Source: Marinobacter daepoensis DSM 16072 (GTDB lineage: Bacteria; Pseudomonadota; Gammaproteobacteria; Pseudomonadales; Oleiphilaceae). Taken from it: DNA of 64,000 bases. A model generated the notes under the pieces. The model worked only from the letters and a program-made list of their open reading frames with translations, was not told the DNA's origin and did no database searches. The stretch spans positions 1-64,000 of the forward strand of contig NZ_ATWI01000008.1 in the NCBI RefSeq assembly GCF_000421165.1. Direction: 5' to 3'. The translations under genes and the position numbers were made by a program. Below are positions 49,061 through 58,217 of the stretch, piece after piece (position 1 is the stretch's first letter; every line of letters starts with the position of its first letter).

Positions 49061-49168
49061 GTCTAATTAATGAGTGGTGGTGGTTGGGGTTTTGTCTCAT
49101 GAAATGGCCAATAAAATCAGGGTAAAAGCAGAGAAAAAGCATGAAGTTGGGTGGGCAGGAGGTTGTCG

Positions 49169-49270
49169 ATGCTTAGTGTGTCAATGGAAATGGTGGTCCT
49201 CAGGAAGATCAGACCTTGGTCTGAGGTCGGTTGTTTGGTGAGCAAAATGGCGACATTATTACGTAAGTAA
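49169..49270 (+). CDS. possible 33-residue small ORF upstream of aceE
   Basis: ATG at 49169 follows a full AGGAGG Shine-Dalgarno at six bases, and the frame encodes 33 residues (MLSVSMEMVV start, MATLLRK end) before TAA. It has no recognised similarity, and an inverted repeat lies inside it. It could be a leader peptide or small protein, or a chance frame; the strong ribosome-binding site is the only evidence. Confidence 0.3.
   Translation: MLSVSMEMVVLRKIRPWSEVGCLVSKMATLLRK
49209..49224. promoter_or_regulatory. operator-like inverted repeat upstream of aceE
   Basis: TCAGACC-TT-GGTCTGA, a perfect 7-bp inverted repeat, 390 bp upstream of aceE. The size fits a GntR-type or similar dimeric regulator site; pyruvate dehydrogenase genes are often controlled by the GntR protein PdhR, but the match to the E. 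coli PdhR box is poor. Confidence 0.4.
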
Positions 49271-49617
49271 TATAAACAAACGGCAAGATTCAGGCTTTCA
49301 AACGGCTGTTTGTTTGTTTTTCAGGGGTGTTTTGTAGTAAAAGAACGAAAGTTTTCGGGTTTGTCGGTTGCAAACGTGGCAGGCGCGTTTTCCGGGCGAC
49401 GGTTCCGGGTGAAAAGCCGCAGGGCCGCGCGGTTGCCGACAGGAAAAATGAGAAAGCTGTTCTATGCTTGAGAGAGGTCAAGCACCCGGATCAGCCTTTC
49501 TTACAAGCTGACGTTTCTACAAGAAATACTGCATACCATCGCAGCTTATGACTTCGCACCGTTTGAGGCCGCTGATCGTGGCCGGCGTTGCACTTTTGAT
49601 GCCAAGGGGAGGGTTTG

Positions 49618-52281
49618 ATGTACCAGGATGATGATCCCATTGAAACCAGTGAATGGCTGGATGCGCTGGAATCTCTGATCGAGAACGAAGGCGTAGACCG
49701 GGCAAAATATATTCTTGAACGGCTTTCCGAGCGCGCCAGTCGCGACGGCACTGAGCTGCCGTACTCCATCACCACGCCGTTCCGCAACACAATACCGGTC
49801 ACTCAGGAATCCCGGATGCCGGGCGACCTGTTCATGGAGCGTCGCATCCGCTCGCTGATCCGCTGGAACGCCATGGCCATGGTTGTGCGGGCAAATAAAC
49901 GCCCGGGAGATCTGGGGGGGCATATTTCGACCTTCTCATCAGCAGCCACTTTGTATGATGTGGGCTTCAACTATTTCTTTCACGGTGGTGGTGAAGAGCG
50001 GGCTTCGGATCTGGTGTATTTCCAGGGTCACGCGTCGCCGGGGATTTATGCGCGCTCCTTTCTGGAAGGACGTTTTAGCGAAGAGCAGCTGGACAAGTAC
50101 CGCGAAGAAGTTGACGGTGAAGGTTTGTCCTCCTATCCGCACCCCTGGTTGATGCCGGATTACTGGCAGTTTCCAACCGTTTCCATGGGTCTGGGGCCAA
50201 TCCAGTCCATTTATCAGGCCCACGTCATGAAGTACCTGCACAGCCGGGAACTGATCGATATGGATGGCCGTAAGGTGTGGGCGTTTGTCGGGGATGGCGA
50301 GTGTGATGAGCCGGAAACCCTGGGGTCTATCTCCAAGGCCGGCCGTGAAAAGCTGGATAACCTGATCTGGGTGGTGAACTGCAACCTGCAGCGACTGGAT
50401 GGCCCGGTGCGGGGTAATGGCAAGATCGTACAGGAGCTGGAAGGGGTCTTCCGTGGTGCTGGCTGGAATGTGATCAAGGTCGTCTGGGGCCGGATGTGGG
50501 ACCCACTGTTCGACAGAGACGAAGATGGCGTGATGCAACGGGCCATGGATGAACTCTGTGACGGTGAACTGCAAAACCTGACCTTTAAAGGGCCCGCCTA
50601 TACCCGCAAAGAGTTCTTCGGCAAACACCCGGAGCTGGCCAAGCTGGCGGACAACCTGTCGGATGAAGATATCAGCAAACTCAACCGCGGAGGTCACGAT
50701 CCGTACAAGGTGTACGCGGCGTATCACAAGGCGGCGAATCAGGCCAATGGCAAGCCGACGGTGATCCTGGCTCATACCATCAAAGGGTATGGTTTCGGGG
50801 CGGCAGGCGAAGCCCAGAACACCGCGCATTCCCTGAAGAAACTGGATATCGATACTCTGAAGGCTTTCCGGGACCGTTTCGGTGTGCCCCTGAAAGACGA
50901 AGAGCTTGAAGAGGTACCGTACTACCGGCCGGCCCCCGACAGCCCGGAGCTGGTGTACATGAAGAAGCGCCGGCAGGAGCTGGGTGGCTTCTACCCCAAG
51001 CGCAATAAGGATTGCCAGCCGCTGCAGATTCCTGAGCTGGATATTTTCAAGCAGGTGCTGGAAGGCTCCGACGGTCGTGCGATATCCACCACGATGGCAT
51101 TTGTCCGCATTCTGAGTGCGCTGGTAAAAGACAAGCGCATTGGAAAACGCGTGGTGCCGATTGTCCCGGATGAAGCCCGTACGTTCGGGATGGAAGGCAT
51201 GTTCCGTCAGTTGGGGATCTACACCGCCGAGGGGCAAAAGTACGTTCCCCAGGACCGTGACCAGATCATGTACTACCGGGAGGACAAAAAAGGGCAGATC
51301 CTTCAGGAAGGCATCAATGAAGCCGGTGCCATGTCGACCTGGATGGCGGCCGCAACCTCCTACAGCAGCAACAGCTTCCCGCTGATTCCGTTCTATGTGT
51401 TCTACTCCATGTTCGGTTTCCAGCGCGTTGGCGATCTGGCCTGGGCCTCTGGTGACATGCAGGCGCGGGGCTTCCTGATTGGCGGGACTGCCGGGCGCAC
51501 CACCCTGAATGGGGAAGGTTTGCAGCATCAGGACGGGCACAGCCACATTCTCGCCAACACCATTCCGAACTGTAAGGCTTACGACCCGGCCTACGGGTAT
51601 GAGATGGCGGTGGTGATTCGTCAGGGTATGAAAGAGATGTTCGAAGACAATCAGAACGTCTTCTACTACCTGACGATTGAGAACGAAAATTACGAGCAGC
51701 CAGCGATGCCGAAAGACTGTGAGGACGGCATCATCAAGGGGATGTACAAGTTTGAATCGGTGGAAACCAAAGGCCGGAAGAAGAGCCCGCGGGTTCAGCT
51801 GCTCGGGTCTGGTGCCATCATGAATGAAGTCCGGGCGGCCGCTCAGATGCTGAAGGAAGACTGGGAGGTGGCGTCTGATGTCTGGAGTGTGACCAGCTTC
51901 AACGAACTGGCCCGCGATGGTCAGCATGTGGAGCGCTGGAATCACCTGCATCCGGATGACAAGCCGCGCAAAGCCCATGTTACGCAGTGCCTGGAGAAGG
52001 CTCAGGGGCCGGTCGTGTCGTCTACGGATTACATCAAGCTGCATTCCGAGCAGTTGCGGGCCTTCATTCCGAAGACCTTCATGACGCTGGGCACCGATGG
52101 TTTTGGCCGCAGTGACACCCGTGAGAAGCTTCGGAACTTCTTCGAGGTTGATCGCTATTACGTGGTTGTGACGGCCCTGGCGGCTCTGGCTCAGGATGGT
52201 GAGATCAAGCAGGAGCAGGTTCTCGAAGCTATGCGCAAGTACGGAATCGATCGCAACAAACCGAACCCGGTGCTGAGCTAA
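49618..52281 (+). CDS. aceE: pyruvate dehydrogenase E1 component, homodimeric
   Basis: E1 decarboxylates pyruvate with thiamine diphosphate and passes the acetyl group to the lipoyl arm of AceF. The 887-residue length is that of the homodimeric E1 type. The N-terminal part has NYFFHGGGEERASDLVYFQGHASPG, the ThDP motif GDGECDEPE (residues 224-232) and QRLDGPVRGN; the C-terminal half carries GAMSTWMAAATSY and LNGEGLQHQDGHSH. The start is ATG 49618 after AGGGGAGGG. aceF follows after 10 bp. Confidence 0.98.
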   Translation: MYQDDDPIETSEWLDALESLIENEGVDRAKYILERLSERASRDGTELPYSITTPFRNTIPVTQESRMPGDLFMERRIRSLIRWNAMAMVVRANKRPGDLGGHISTFSSAATLYDVGFNYFFHGGGEERASDLVYFQGHASPGIYARSFLEGRFSEEQLDKYREEVDGEGLSSYPHPWLMPDYWQFPTVSMGLGPIQSIYQAHVMKYLHSRELIDMDGRKVWAFVGDGECDEPETLGSISKAGREKLDNLIWVVNCNLQRLDGPVRGNGKIVQELEGVFRGAGWNVIKVVWGRMWDPLFDRDEDGVMQRAMDELCDGELQNLTFKGPAYTRKEFFGKHPELAKLADNLSDEDISKLNRGGHDPYKVYAAYHKAANQANGKPTVILAHTIKGYGFGAAGEAQNTAHSLKKLDIDTLKAFRDRFGVPLKDEELEEVPYYRPAPDSPELVYMKKRRQELGGFYPKRNKDCQPLQIPELDIFKQVLEGSDGRAISTTMAFVRILSALVKDKRIGKRVVPIVPDEARTFGMEGMFRQLGIYTAEGQKYVPQDRDQIMYYREDKKGQILQEGINEAGAMSTWMAAATSYSSNSFPLIPFYVFYSMFGFQRVGDLAWASGDMQARGFLIGGTAGRTTLNGEGLQHQDGHSHILANTIPNCKAYDPAYGYEMAVVIRQGMKEMFEDNQNVFYYLTIENENYEQPAMPKDCEDGIIKGMYKFESVETKGRKKSPRVQLLGSGAIMNEVRAAAQMLKEDWEVASDVWSVTSFNELARDGQHVERWNHLHPDDKPRKAHVTQCLEKAQGPVVSSTDYIKLHSEQLRAFIPKTFMTLGTDGFGRSDTREKLRNFFEVDRYYVVVTALAALAQDGEIKQEQVLEAMRKYGIDRNKPNPVLS

Positions 52282-52291
52282 GGAGACCGCT

Positions 52292-53953
52292 ATGAGTGAA
52301 CAGGAAATCAAGGTTCCCGATCTCGGCGGCGCTGATGAAGTCGAGGTCATTGAAATCATCGTCAGTGAAGGCGATTCGGTTGAAGAAGAAGATCCGATTC
52401 TGACGGTAGAATCGGACAAAGCCTCGGTAGAGCTGCCGGCCTCAACCGCTGGCAAGATCACCAGAATCACCGTGAAGGTGGGTGACAAGGTGAAAGAGGG
52501 CGACGTGATCGGCCTGCTGGTCGCCAGTGATGGCGCTGGTGGTTCGGGAGATGCCGGGGATGACGAGCCGGCGGAAAAGGATGGAGAAAAAGCAGACGAG
52601 CAATCTGAAGCAGCTCCGGAAGACGCCCCGCCCGCCCCGAAGAAGAAAAAGTCTGGTGGCGCTCGCACTGAGGTGGTGAAGGTGCCGTCGCTGGATGGTT
52701 TTGATGATGTGCCGGTGATTGAAATCAACGTGTCTGAAGGCGATTCCGTGGGCGAGGAAGATCCTCTGGTAACGGTGGAGTCGGATAAGGCCACTATGGA
52801 AATTCCGTCACCCTTCGCCGGCAAAATCGGCAAGATTCTGGTGAAGGAGGGCGACAAGCTTTCTGAAGGTTCTGATCTGCTGGAAATGACCATCGAAGAC
52901 GACGGTGACGATGAGGAAGGCTCCGTAGATTCCAGTGACAGCGCCCGGGCAGAGAGCCCGGAAAGCAAGCCGGCGCCAAAAGAGCGCAAGCAGGAATCAG
53001 CACCTCAGCCACAAGGTTCAACCTACGAGCCGCCGTCACCGGGCACCAAGGTGCACGCCGGTCCGGCGGTGAGAAAGCTGGCCCGGGAGTTGGGGGCGGA
53101 TCTCACCCGGGTGAAGGGCTCCGGGCCGAAGGGGCGGATCATTAAGGATGATGTGCACGCCTACGTGAAGAGCCAGCTGCAACAGGCCCAGCAGGGCGCG
53201 GGTGTGGCGACGGGGTCCGGTATTCCGGGCGTGAAGCTGCCGGACTTCAGCCAGTTTGGTGAAGTCGAGCGCGAAGGTATGTCCCGCATGATGGCGGCCA
53301 CCGCCGCCAACATGCAGCGGAGCTGGCTGAACGTGCCCCACGTGACCCAGTTTGACGATGCCGACATCACTGAAATGGAGGACTTCCGTAAGGCCCAGAA
53401 AGCGGCCGGCGAAAAACGTGGGGTGAAAATGACTCCGCTGCCGTTCCTGCTCAAGGCCTGTGCCGCCGCGTTGGCGGAACTGCCCCAGTTCAACGTGTCT
53501 CTGGACATGGAACGCAAAGAGGTGGTGCGCAAGAAGTACATCCACATCGGTATTGCCGTTGATACTCCGCACGGGCTGATGGTGCCGGTGATCCGTGACG
53601 TCGACCAGAAGGGGTTGTGGGAGCTGGCGGCTGAGAGTGCCGAGCTGGCTCAGAAAGCGAGGGACAAGAAGCTGAAGCCGGCAGAAATGCAGGGCGCCTG
53701 CTTTACCATCACCAGCCTGGGGGGGATTGGCGGGACTGCCTTCACGCCGATCGTGAACACCCCGGAAGTTGCCATACTGGGGGTGTCCAAAGCGGCCATG
53801 AAGCCGGTGTGGGATGGCAAGGCGTTCCAGCCTCGGCTGATGCTGCCGCTGTCATTGTCTTACGACCATCGTGCGGTGAACGGTGCCGACGCGGCTCGTT
53901 TTACCAACCTGCTGACGCAGCTTCTGGGGGATATCCGAACCTTGTTGCTGTAA
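52292..53953 (+). CDS. aceF: pyruvate dehydrogenase E2, dihydrolipoamide acetyltransferase
   Basis: E2 forms the core of the pyruvate dehydrogenase complex and moves acetyl groups to CoA. The 553-residue protein has two lipoyl domains with lipoyl lysines at Lys43 (ESDKASVELP) and Lys166 (ESDKATMEIP), separated by flexible acidic and Ala/Pro linkers. A peripheral subunit-binding domain (about 250-290, VRKLARELGADLTRV) and the catalytic domain ending in SYDHRAVNGADAARF follow. Two lipoyl domains is fewer than E. coli (three) and the same as Pseudomonas. No lpd gene follows, so E3 must be encoded elsewhere. Confidence 0.98.
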   Translation: MSEQEIKVPDLGGADEVEVIEIIVSEGDSVEEEDPILTVESDKASVELPASTAGKITRITVKVGDKVKEGDVIGLLVASDGAGGSGDAGDDEPAEKDGEKADEQSEAAPEDAPPAPKKKKSGGARTEVVKVPSLDGFDDVPVIEINVSEGDSVGEEDPLVTVESDKATMEIPSPFAGKIGKILVKEGDKLSEGSDLLEMTIEDDGDDEEGSVDSSDSARAESPESKPAPKERKQESAPQPQGSTYEPPSPGTKVHAGPAVRKLARELGADLTRVKGSGPKGRIIKDDVHAYVKSQLQQAQQGAGVATGSGIPGVKLPDFSQFGEVEREGMSRMMAATAANMQRSWLNVPHVTQFDDADITEMEDFRKAQKAAGEKRGVKMTPLPFLLKACAAALAELPQFNVSLDMERKEVVRKKYIHIGIAVDTPHGLMVPVIRDVDQKGLWELAAESAELAQKARDKKLKPAEMQGACFTITSLGGIGGTAFTPIVNTPEVAILGVSKAAMKPVWDGKAFQPRLMLPLSLSYDHRAVNGADAARFTNLLTQLLGDIRTLLL

Positions 53954-53990
53954 GGCTTGCTGGCGTGCCTGGTTGACCGGGCTGATGAAA

Positions 53991-54020
53991 AAAAGGGCTA
54001 CCTGTACAGGTAGCCCTTTT
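53991..54020. terminator. bidirectional terminator after aceF
   Basis: Perfect 14-bp stem AAAAGGGCTACCTG with CAGGTAGCCCTTTT and TA loop, with A and T runs at both ends. It ends aceEF and also the small minus-strand ORF at 54032-54142. Confidence 0.9.
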
Positions 54021-54031
54021 GGTTTGGAGGA

Positions 54032-54142
54032 TTAGTTCGCGAAGAACATGGAGTCGAAGTAGTTATGGAGTGCTTGCATGGCCGACACTTCGGCCGGTTG
54101 GGTCAGTTCAAACAACAGGTTCTGATCTTTGGCGCGTTTCAT
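54032..54142 (-). CDS. 36-residue small protein, unknown function
   Basis: The minus strand from 54142 encodes MKRAKDQNLLFELTQPAEVS followed by 16 more residues ending in FFAN, then TAA. It has a GAGAGG site seven bases before ATG and stops 12 bp before a strong terminator, so it forms a complete small transcription unit, with a sigma-54-like promoter 55 bp upstream. The peptide has a basic start and an amphipathic aromatic end. I do not recognise it; its short length rules out composition tests. Confidence 0.5.
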   Translation of the reverse strand: MKRAKDQNLLFELTQPAEVSAMQALHNYFDSMFFAN

Positions 54143-54190
54143 GGCGTTACCTCTCAGGGTTGCAGCGGTGATTGCGAGTTCTGTTTCGCA

Positions 54191-54224
54191 GGTACCAACG
54201 GGTACCTAGCATGAGGTGTGCCAA
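54191..54224 (-). promoter_or_regulatory. sigma-54-like promoter of the 36-residue ORF, with adjacent palindrome
   Basis: On the minus strand TTGGCACACCTCATGCT (54224-54208): GG and GC are exactly 10 bp apart (the diagnostic -24/-12 spacing), and the -24 block is a full TTGGCAC. It differs from the consensus TGGCACG-N4-TTGCT at two bases. Just downstream, near the predicted start point, is the palindrome GGTACC-CGTT-GGTACC (54206-54191). No sigma-70 alternative was seen. No enhancer-binding site could be identified. Confidence 0.5.
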
Positions 54225-54334
54225 CCACTGGGAGGCGCCGCCTCTGTGCTGGAATGGAGGTCTCCGGGCTGGGCCGGTGGCAGAGTGAGGGGGCGGTGTG
54301 AGCAGACATGGTGCCCATGCACCAGTCTGGAACG

Positions 54335-54357
54335 AAAAACCCCGGCCGGAGCCGGGG
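54335..54357 (-). terminator. porin gene terminator
   Basis: On the minus strand CCCCGGC, CGGA-type loop, GCCGGGG, followed by five T, 30 bp after the porin stop codon. Confidence 0.85.
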
Positions 54358-54387
54358 TAATTCTGAGTTAACGCCTGACAGGAAGGG

Positions 54388-55509
54388 TCAGAAGTTGTAC
54401 TGCGCCGCAAACAGGATGCGGTTGGCATTACCATCCGTGCCATCGACGTTTTCACGCTTCAGGAACTGATACTCAACGCCCATCATGACGTTCTTGAGCG
54501 GTGTCCACTTGTAGTTGGCCATGACGGCCTGGTTGCTTTCGCTTTGATTAGCGACCGCAATGCCATCATCTTCCGCATCATCCCAGTCGACTTCGACCAG
54601 ACCGTAACCAATGTTGATGCTGCGGCCATTGCCCAGGTTGAAGCCGGCGCCGATAGAGCCGCCGTAGCCGGAGATGGTTTCTACATCGCCGCTGCTATCC
54701 ACATAAGCGCTGTCGGCACCGAAGTTATCACCGGAACGGTACAGGTAGCTGTTCGCCCCGTCGGTGTAGGAGAGGGTGCCCTGAATGGTGATCATGTCGG
54801 TCAGCGCCATCTTGGCGGCAACAAAAGTCGCAAAGCCGAACGCGCTTTCGTCGTCACTGCCATCGTCATAGCCTACCTGGTGTGCCAGAACGGCGGCGGA
54901 GTAGCTCATGCCACCGGCAGAGTCCTCAAGGCGGGCGGTAATCGCCGGCATGCTGTCTTTTGTATCGCTGTTGTTCACGATGCCGTTATTCGGCTCTTCC
55001 AGCGAGAACGACAGGGCGCCGGTGGTGTAGCGAGCCTGCGCAACCCGGCCCTGCAGACCGGCCAGACCAGGCAGTGAGTCGAAATCCAGAGTCGCGGTGT
55101 TGCCTACGAAACTGGTGAAGTTGGACCAGGTCTGCCCCATGAGGACACCCTTGTACTCACCGAACGCGTGGCGCAGGCGCAGGTTGCCGGGGCGGAAGTC
55201 GCCTTCTACGGTAACGTTAAGGCCTTCCGGGGAGGTGGTTTTGAAGCCCAGACGGCTCTGGACGGCATCGGCACCGAAGTGGCCCTCGGGGGCATCATCG
55301 TTTCCGGCGAGGCCATCGTAGGAGCCGGAGCGGGTGCTCAAAGACTGATCGCTGTCCACGTCGTAGGAGGCGTTCAGGCGAGCGTAGCCATAAACATTAA
55401 CGTCGTAATCACCCGCGCTGAAGCTGACAGCGCCAGCCTGGCTGGCCATGCCCAGAACTGCAGCCGCCGCCGTCGCACGAATGGCCATTCTTAACTTGTT
55501 GCTTTGCAT
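54388..55509 (-). CDS. outer-membrane porin, DcaP-like
   Basis: A 373-residue exported protein. The signal peptide ends MASQAGA, and the mature sequence is rich in Gly, Asp and aromatic residues in alternating strands and ends in AAQYNF, the C-terminal Phe signature recognised by the BAM machinery. The stretch GVLMGQTWSNFTSF and the overall layout resemble the DcaP family of trimeric porins for dicarboxylates and similar solutes. The start at 55509 has a GGAG site; the longer frame to 55575 is not needed. Substrate is uncertain. Confidence 0.85.
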   Translation of the reverse strand: MQSNKLRMAIRATAAAAVLGMASQAGAVSFSAGDYDVNVYGYARLNASYDVDSDQSLSTRSGSYDGLAGNDDAPEGHFGADAVQSRLGFKTTSPEGLNVTVEGDFRPGNLRLRHAFGEYKGVLMGQTWSNFTSFVGNTATLDFDSLPGLAGLQGRVAQARYTTGALSFSLEEPNNGIVNNSDTKDSMPAITARLEDSAGGMSYSAAVLAHQVGYDDGSDDESAFGFATFVAAKMALTDMITIQGTLSYTDGANSYLYRSGDNFGADSAYVDSSGDVETISGYGGSIGAGFNLGNGRSINIGYGLVEVDWDDAEDDGIAVANQSESNQAVMANYKWTPLKNVMMGVEYQFLKRENVDGTDGNANRILFAAQYNF

Positions 55510-55551
55510 TGTTGTTGTCTCCACACATTTATTGTTGTTGGACCCACAAAC

Positions 55552-55580
55552 AAAGTAGTTACGAATCAGTGACAATTCAA
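55552..55580 (-). promoter_or_regulatory. porin promoter
   Basis: On the minus strand TTGAAT (55580-55575), 17 bp, TACTTT (55557-55552), about 40 bp before the porin start codon. Confidence 0.5.
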
Positions 55581-55749
55581 ACAGATTTGATGATTATTTA
55601 GACGAATGTCTATAGGCCTTCGATTGAGGTGTGGTGGCATTCGGCGGTGTACTTTGGTCGCAGGAAAAAAGAGGACATTCAAACGCCTGGTCCTTTCTGA
55701 GCCGACCTGTAGCCAAGGTGCTGGCGCAGCAGTGCGAAGATTGTCTGTT

Positions 55750-55820
55750 TGTCGCCCGAAAGGTGCGGTTTGTCGGCCATTCTACAACCGGCTGTTCTTA
55801 TGCCCCGAGTGGCGTATTAT
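55750..55820 (+). promoter_or_regulatory. astC promoter region with candidate ArgR operator
   Basis: TGTCGC at 55750-55755 and TGTCGG at 55771-55776 are direct repeats exactly 21 bp apart. In Pseudomonas the ArgR half-site is described as TGTCGC-N8-AA-N5 (21 bp) in tandem, which fits the spacing; the AA positions are not matched (TG and CA). A TATTAT -10 box follows at 55815-55820 with no clear -35, as expected for a promoter that needs an activator bound upstream. Confidence 0.5.
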
Positions 55821-55852
55821 GGGATGGAATTCATCCAATCAGAGAGAGATCC

Positions 55853-57067
55853 ATGAACAAAGAACCTGTCTCCCGCGAACTTTTTGACGAAGTCATGGTG
55901 CCCAACTACGCTCCCGGCAGCATTATCCCGGTGCGAGGTGAAGGCTCCCGCGTGTGGGATCAGGACGGACGTGAGTTCGTGGATCTGCAGGGCGGAATAG
56001 CGGTCACCAGTCTGGGGCATGCTCACCCGGGCCTGCTGGGCGCCCTGCAAGAGCAATCCGAGAAAATCTGGCATCTGTCGAACGTCATGACTAACGAGCC
56101 CGCGCTCCGGCTTGCCAAGACCCTGTGCGACCTGACCTTTGCTGAACGGGTTTTCTTCGCCAATTCCGGAGGCGAAGCCAACGAAGCGGCCTTCAAGCTG
56201 GCCCGTCGGTATGCCTGGGAGCACTATGGGCCGGAGAAGCACGAGATCATCTCGTTCAGGAACTCCTTCCACGGCCGTACCCTGTTTACCGTCAGTGTGG
56301 GTGGTCAGCCCAAATACCTCGAAGGCTTTGAGCCGGCCCCGGGTGGGATTCATCATGCGGAGTTCAATAACCTGGACTCTGTGAAGGCCCTGATCTCCAA
56401 AGAAAAAACCTGCGCTGTGGTGGTTGAGCCGGTTCAGGGTGAAGGCGGCGTCATGCCGGCAGACCCTGAATTCCTCACAGGGCTTCGACAGTTATGTGAT
56501 GAGAACAATGCTTTGCTGGTTTTCGACGAAGTGCAAAGCGGCGTGGGGCGGACAGGTTATCTGTATGCCTACGAAATGTACGACGTGGTTCCGGACATTC
56601 TTTCCAGTGCCAAAGGGCTGGGTGGCGGGTTCCCTGTCGCGGCTATGCTTACGACGGCAAAAATTGCTGCGAGCCTGGGTGTGGGGACCCACGGCAGTAC
56701 CTACGGTGGTAACGCTCTGGCCTGTGCTGTTGCACAGAAAGTGATTGATACCGTCAGCCAGCCGGACATTCTCAAGGGCGTGAAAGCCCGGTCTGACCGA
56801 TTGCGTGAAGGCATGATGGACATTGGCGAGCGTTACGGGGTGTTCTCCGAAGTTCGTGGTGCTGGTCTACTCTTGGGGTGTGTTCTGACCGAACAATGGC
56901 AAGGTAGAGCCAAAGACTTTCTGAACGCGGGGCTGGATGAGGGCGTTATGGTGTTGGTGGCGGGAGCCAGTGTGGTTCGTCTGGCACCTTCGCTGATCAT
57001 TCCGGAAACAGATATTGACGAGGCGTTGGCGCGATTTGAAGCGGCCGTGAAAACGTTGACGGCGTAA
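55853..57067 (+). CDS. astC: succinylornithine / acetylornithine aminotransferase
   Basis: In the AST pathway this PLP enzyme converts succinylornithine to succinylglutamate semialdehyde; related enzymes also serve as acetylornithine aminotransferase in arginine synthesis. The 404-residue class III aminotransferase has the PLP lysine Lys254 in [29 protein letters not shown] and the [11 protein letters not shown] block. The start at 55853 gives the family length. Its place at the head of the AST genes is the same as aruC in Pseudomonas and supports the catabolic role. Confidence 0.95.
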   Translation: MNKEPVSRELFDEVMVPNYAPGSIIPVRGEGSRVWDQDGREFVDLQGGIAVTSLGHAHPGLLGALQEQSEKIWHLSNVMTNEPALRLAKTLCDLTFAERVFFANSGGEANEAAFKLARRYAWEHYGPEKHEIISFRNSFHGRTLFTVSVGGQPKYLEGFEPAPGGIHHAEFNNLDSVKALISKEKTCAVVVEPVQGEGGVMPADPEFLTGLRQLCDENNALLVFDEVQSGVGRTGYLYAYEMYDVVPDILSSAKGLGGGFPVAAMLTTAKIAASLGVGTHGSTYGGNALACAVAQKVIDTVSQPDILKGVKARSDRLREGMMDIGERYGVFSEVRGAGLLLGCVLTEQWQGRAKDFLNAGLDEGVMVLVAGASVVRLAPSLIIPETDIDEALARFEAAVKTLTA

Positions 57068-57182
57068 GTGGAGTTCAGATAACCAGGTAGGGCGGGCTTC
57101 CGGGAATTCTTGAAGCTCTGGACGGCTGGAAGCTCACCCCGCTCAGTCAGCGTTTTGCAAACTCCACTATGAGGAGCAGGCA

Positions 57183-58190
57183 ATGTGGCGAGTCAGACCG
57201 GCCAAACTGGATGATCTGCAACCGATTCTGAACATTGGCGAGAACCGGTTGTCCTCGACTCTGCCCAAGACCCGGGATGCCCTGGCCAGGAAAATCGAGC
57301 AGGCCTGGGCATCTCTGAATCCTGTCCAGACAAGTCAGTCTCCGCGTCGGTTCCTGTTCGTACTTGAAAATACCGATACCGGTGAAATTGCCGGCACGGC
57401 CGGCATCGACAGCCGGGCCGGTAATGGTCAGCCGTTCTACAATTACCGTCGCGATCATCTGGTTCACGCCTCACATGAGCTGAACATTTCCCGCCGTGTC
57501 GAAATGCTCTTCCCCAGTCATGCCCTGACTGACCTGACGTTGTTGTGTTCGTTTACCCTGAAACAGGAACTCCGCAACACGGAGGTGTTTGAACTGCTCT
57601 CCCGGGCTCGGATGATGTTCATTGCCGGCCACCGGGAGTGGTTCACTAGCCGCACCGTGGTGGAGATCCAGGGGGTACAGCAGGAGCATGGCGGTGTGCC
57701 GTTCTGGGACAGCCTGGGGCGACATTTTTTTAATATGGATTTTGAAACGGCGGATCAGTACTCCGGGCAGCTCAGTAAAACCTTTATTGCCGAACTCATG
57801 CCGCCCAACCCGGTGTACGTGACGTTGCTGAGCGACGCAGCTCAGGCTGCTCTGGGGCAGCCTCATCCACTGACGGCCCCCAATTATGACCTGCTCCAGC
57901 GCGAAGGTTTCCTGCCCGGATGCTATGTCGATATCTTTGATGGCGGGCCGGTGATGGAAGCTCGAACCGACACCCTGAAAACCCTGGTGACCAGCCAGAC
58001 CAAAGCTCTGCATGGCAGTCATCAGGAAGAGGGCGACACCTGCCTGATCAGTGCGGGGGAGGGGGTGGAGTTTCGTTGTCTGTTAACCCCGGTTGCCGAG
58101 ACACTGGCCGATGATGTGAAAGTGCCTGTGGGTACCTGGCGTGGCCTCGAAAAGACAGCCGGTGACCGGGTGAGGATTTCTCCGCTATGA
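57183..58190 (+). CDS. aruF: arginine/ornithine N-succinyltransferase, alpha subunit
   Basis: First enzyme of arginine catabolism: succinyl-CoA plus arginine (or ornithine) gives the N-succinyl compound. The 335-residue protein belongs to the AstA family, with MWRVRPAKLDDL at the start, the ENTDTGEIAGTAGIDSRAG strand region, HVSREL-like stretches and the EGFLPGCYVDIFDGGPVMEA block near the C-terminus. In pseudomonads the enzyme is a heteromer of AruF and AruG; the next gene is the second subunit. It has an AGGAG site. Confidence 0.94.
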   Translation: MWRVRPAKLDDLQPILNIGENRLSSTLPKTRDALARKIEQAWASLNPVQTSQSPRRFLFVLENTDTGEIAGTAGIDSRAGNGQPFYNYRRDHLVHASHELNISRRVEMLFPSHALTDLTLLCSFTLKQELRNTEVFELLSRARMMFIAGHREWFTSRTVVEIQGVQQEHGGVPFWDSLGRHFFNMDFETADQYSGQLSKTFIAELMPPNPVYVTLLSDAAQAALGQPHPLTAPNYDLLQREGFLPGCYVDIFDGGPVMEARTDTLKTLVTSQTKALHGSHQEEGDTCLISAGEGVEFRCLLTPVAETLADDVKVPVGTWRGLEKTAGDRVRISPL

Positions 58191-58217
58191 GTATGCCGAA
58201 ACAGGGGAGGGCGTAAC

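Larger units (their letters stand above)
48959..49617. other. long intergenic region between kamA and aceE
   Basis: 659 bp with no known gene. It holds the kamA promoter (49032-49060), a 33-codon frame with a strong ribosome-binding site (49169-49270), a perfect 7-bp inverted repeat (49209-49224) inside that frame, a TATTAC/GTAATA repeat around 49256-49271, and two copies of CAAACGGC near 49278 and 49298. I could not assign an aceE promoter with confidence. Confidence 0.6.
55510..55852. other. divergent control region between the porin gene and astC
   Basis: 343 bp with no gene. It holds the porin promoter (55552-55580), a candidate ArgR operator (55750-55791) and a TATTAT -10 element for astC (55815-55820). 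The open frame that extends astC upstream through this region is not considered coding. Confidence 0.6.

Noticed and set aside
49939..52989. 1016-codon open frame on the minus strand
   Set aside because: It lies antisense across aceE and aceF, whose proteins are unmistakable; the frame is a by-product of GC-rich codon use and resembles no protein.
55631..55852. 74-codon N-terminal extension of astC
   Set aside because: It covers the ArgR-like site and -10 box; the ATG at 55853 gives the standard aminotransferase start.
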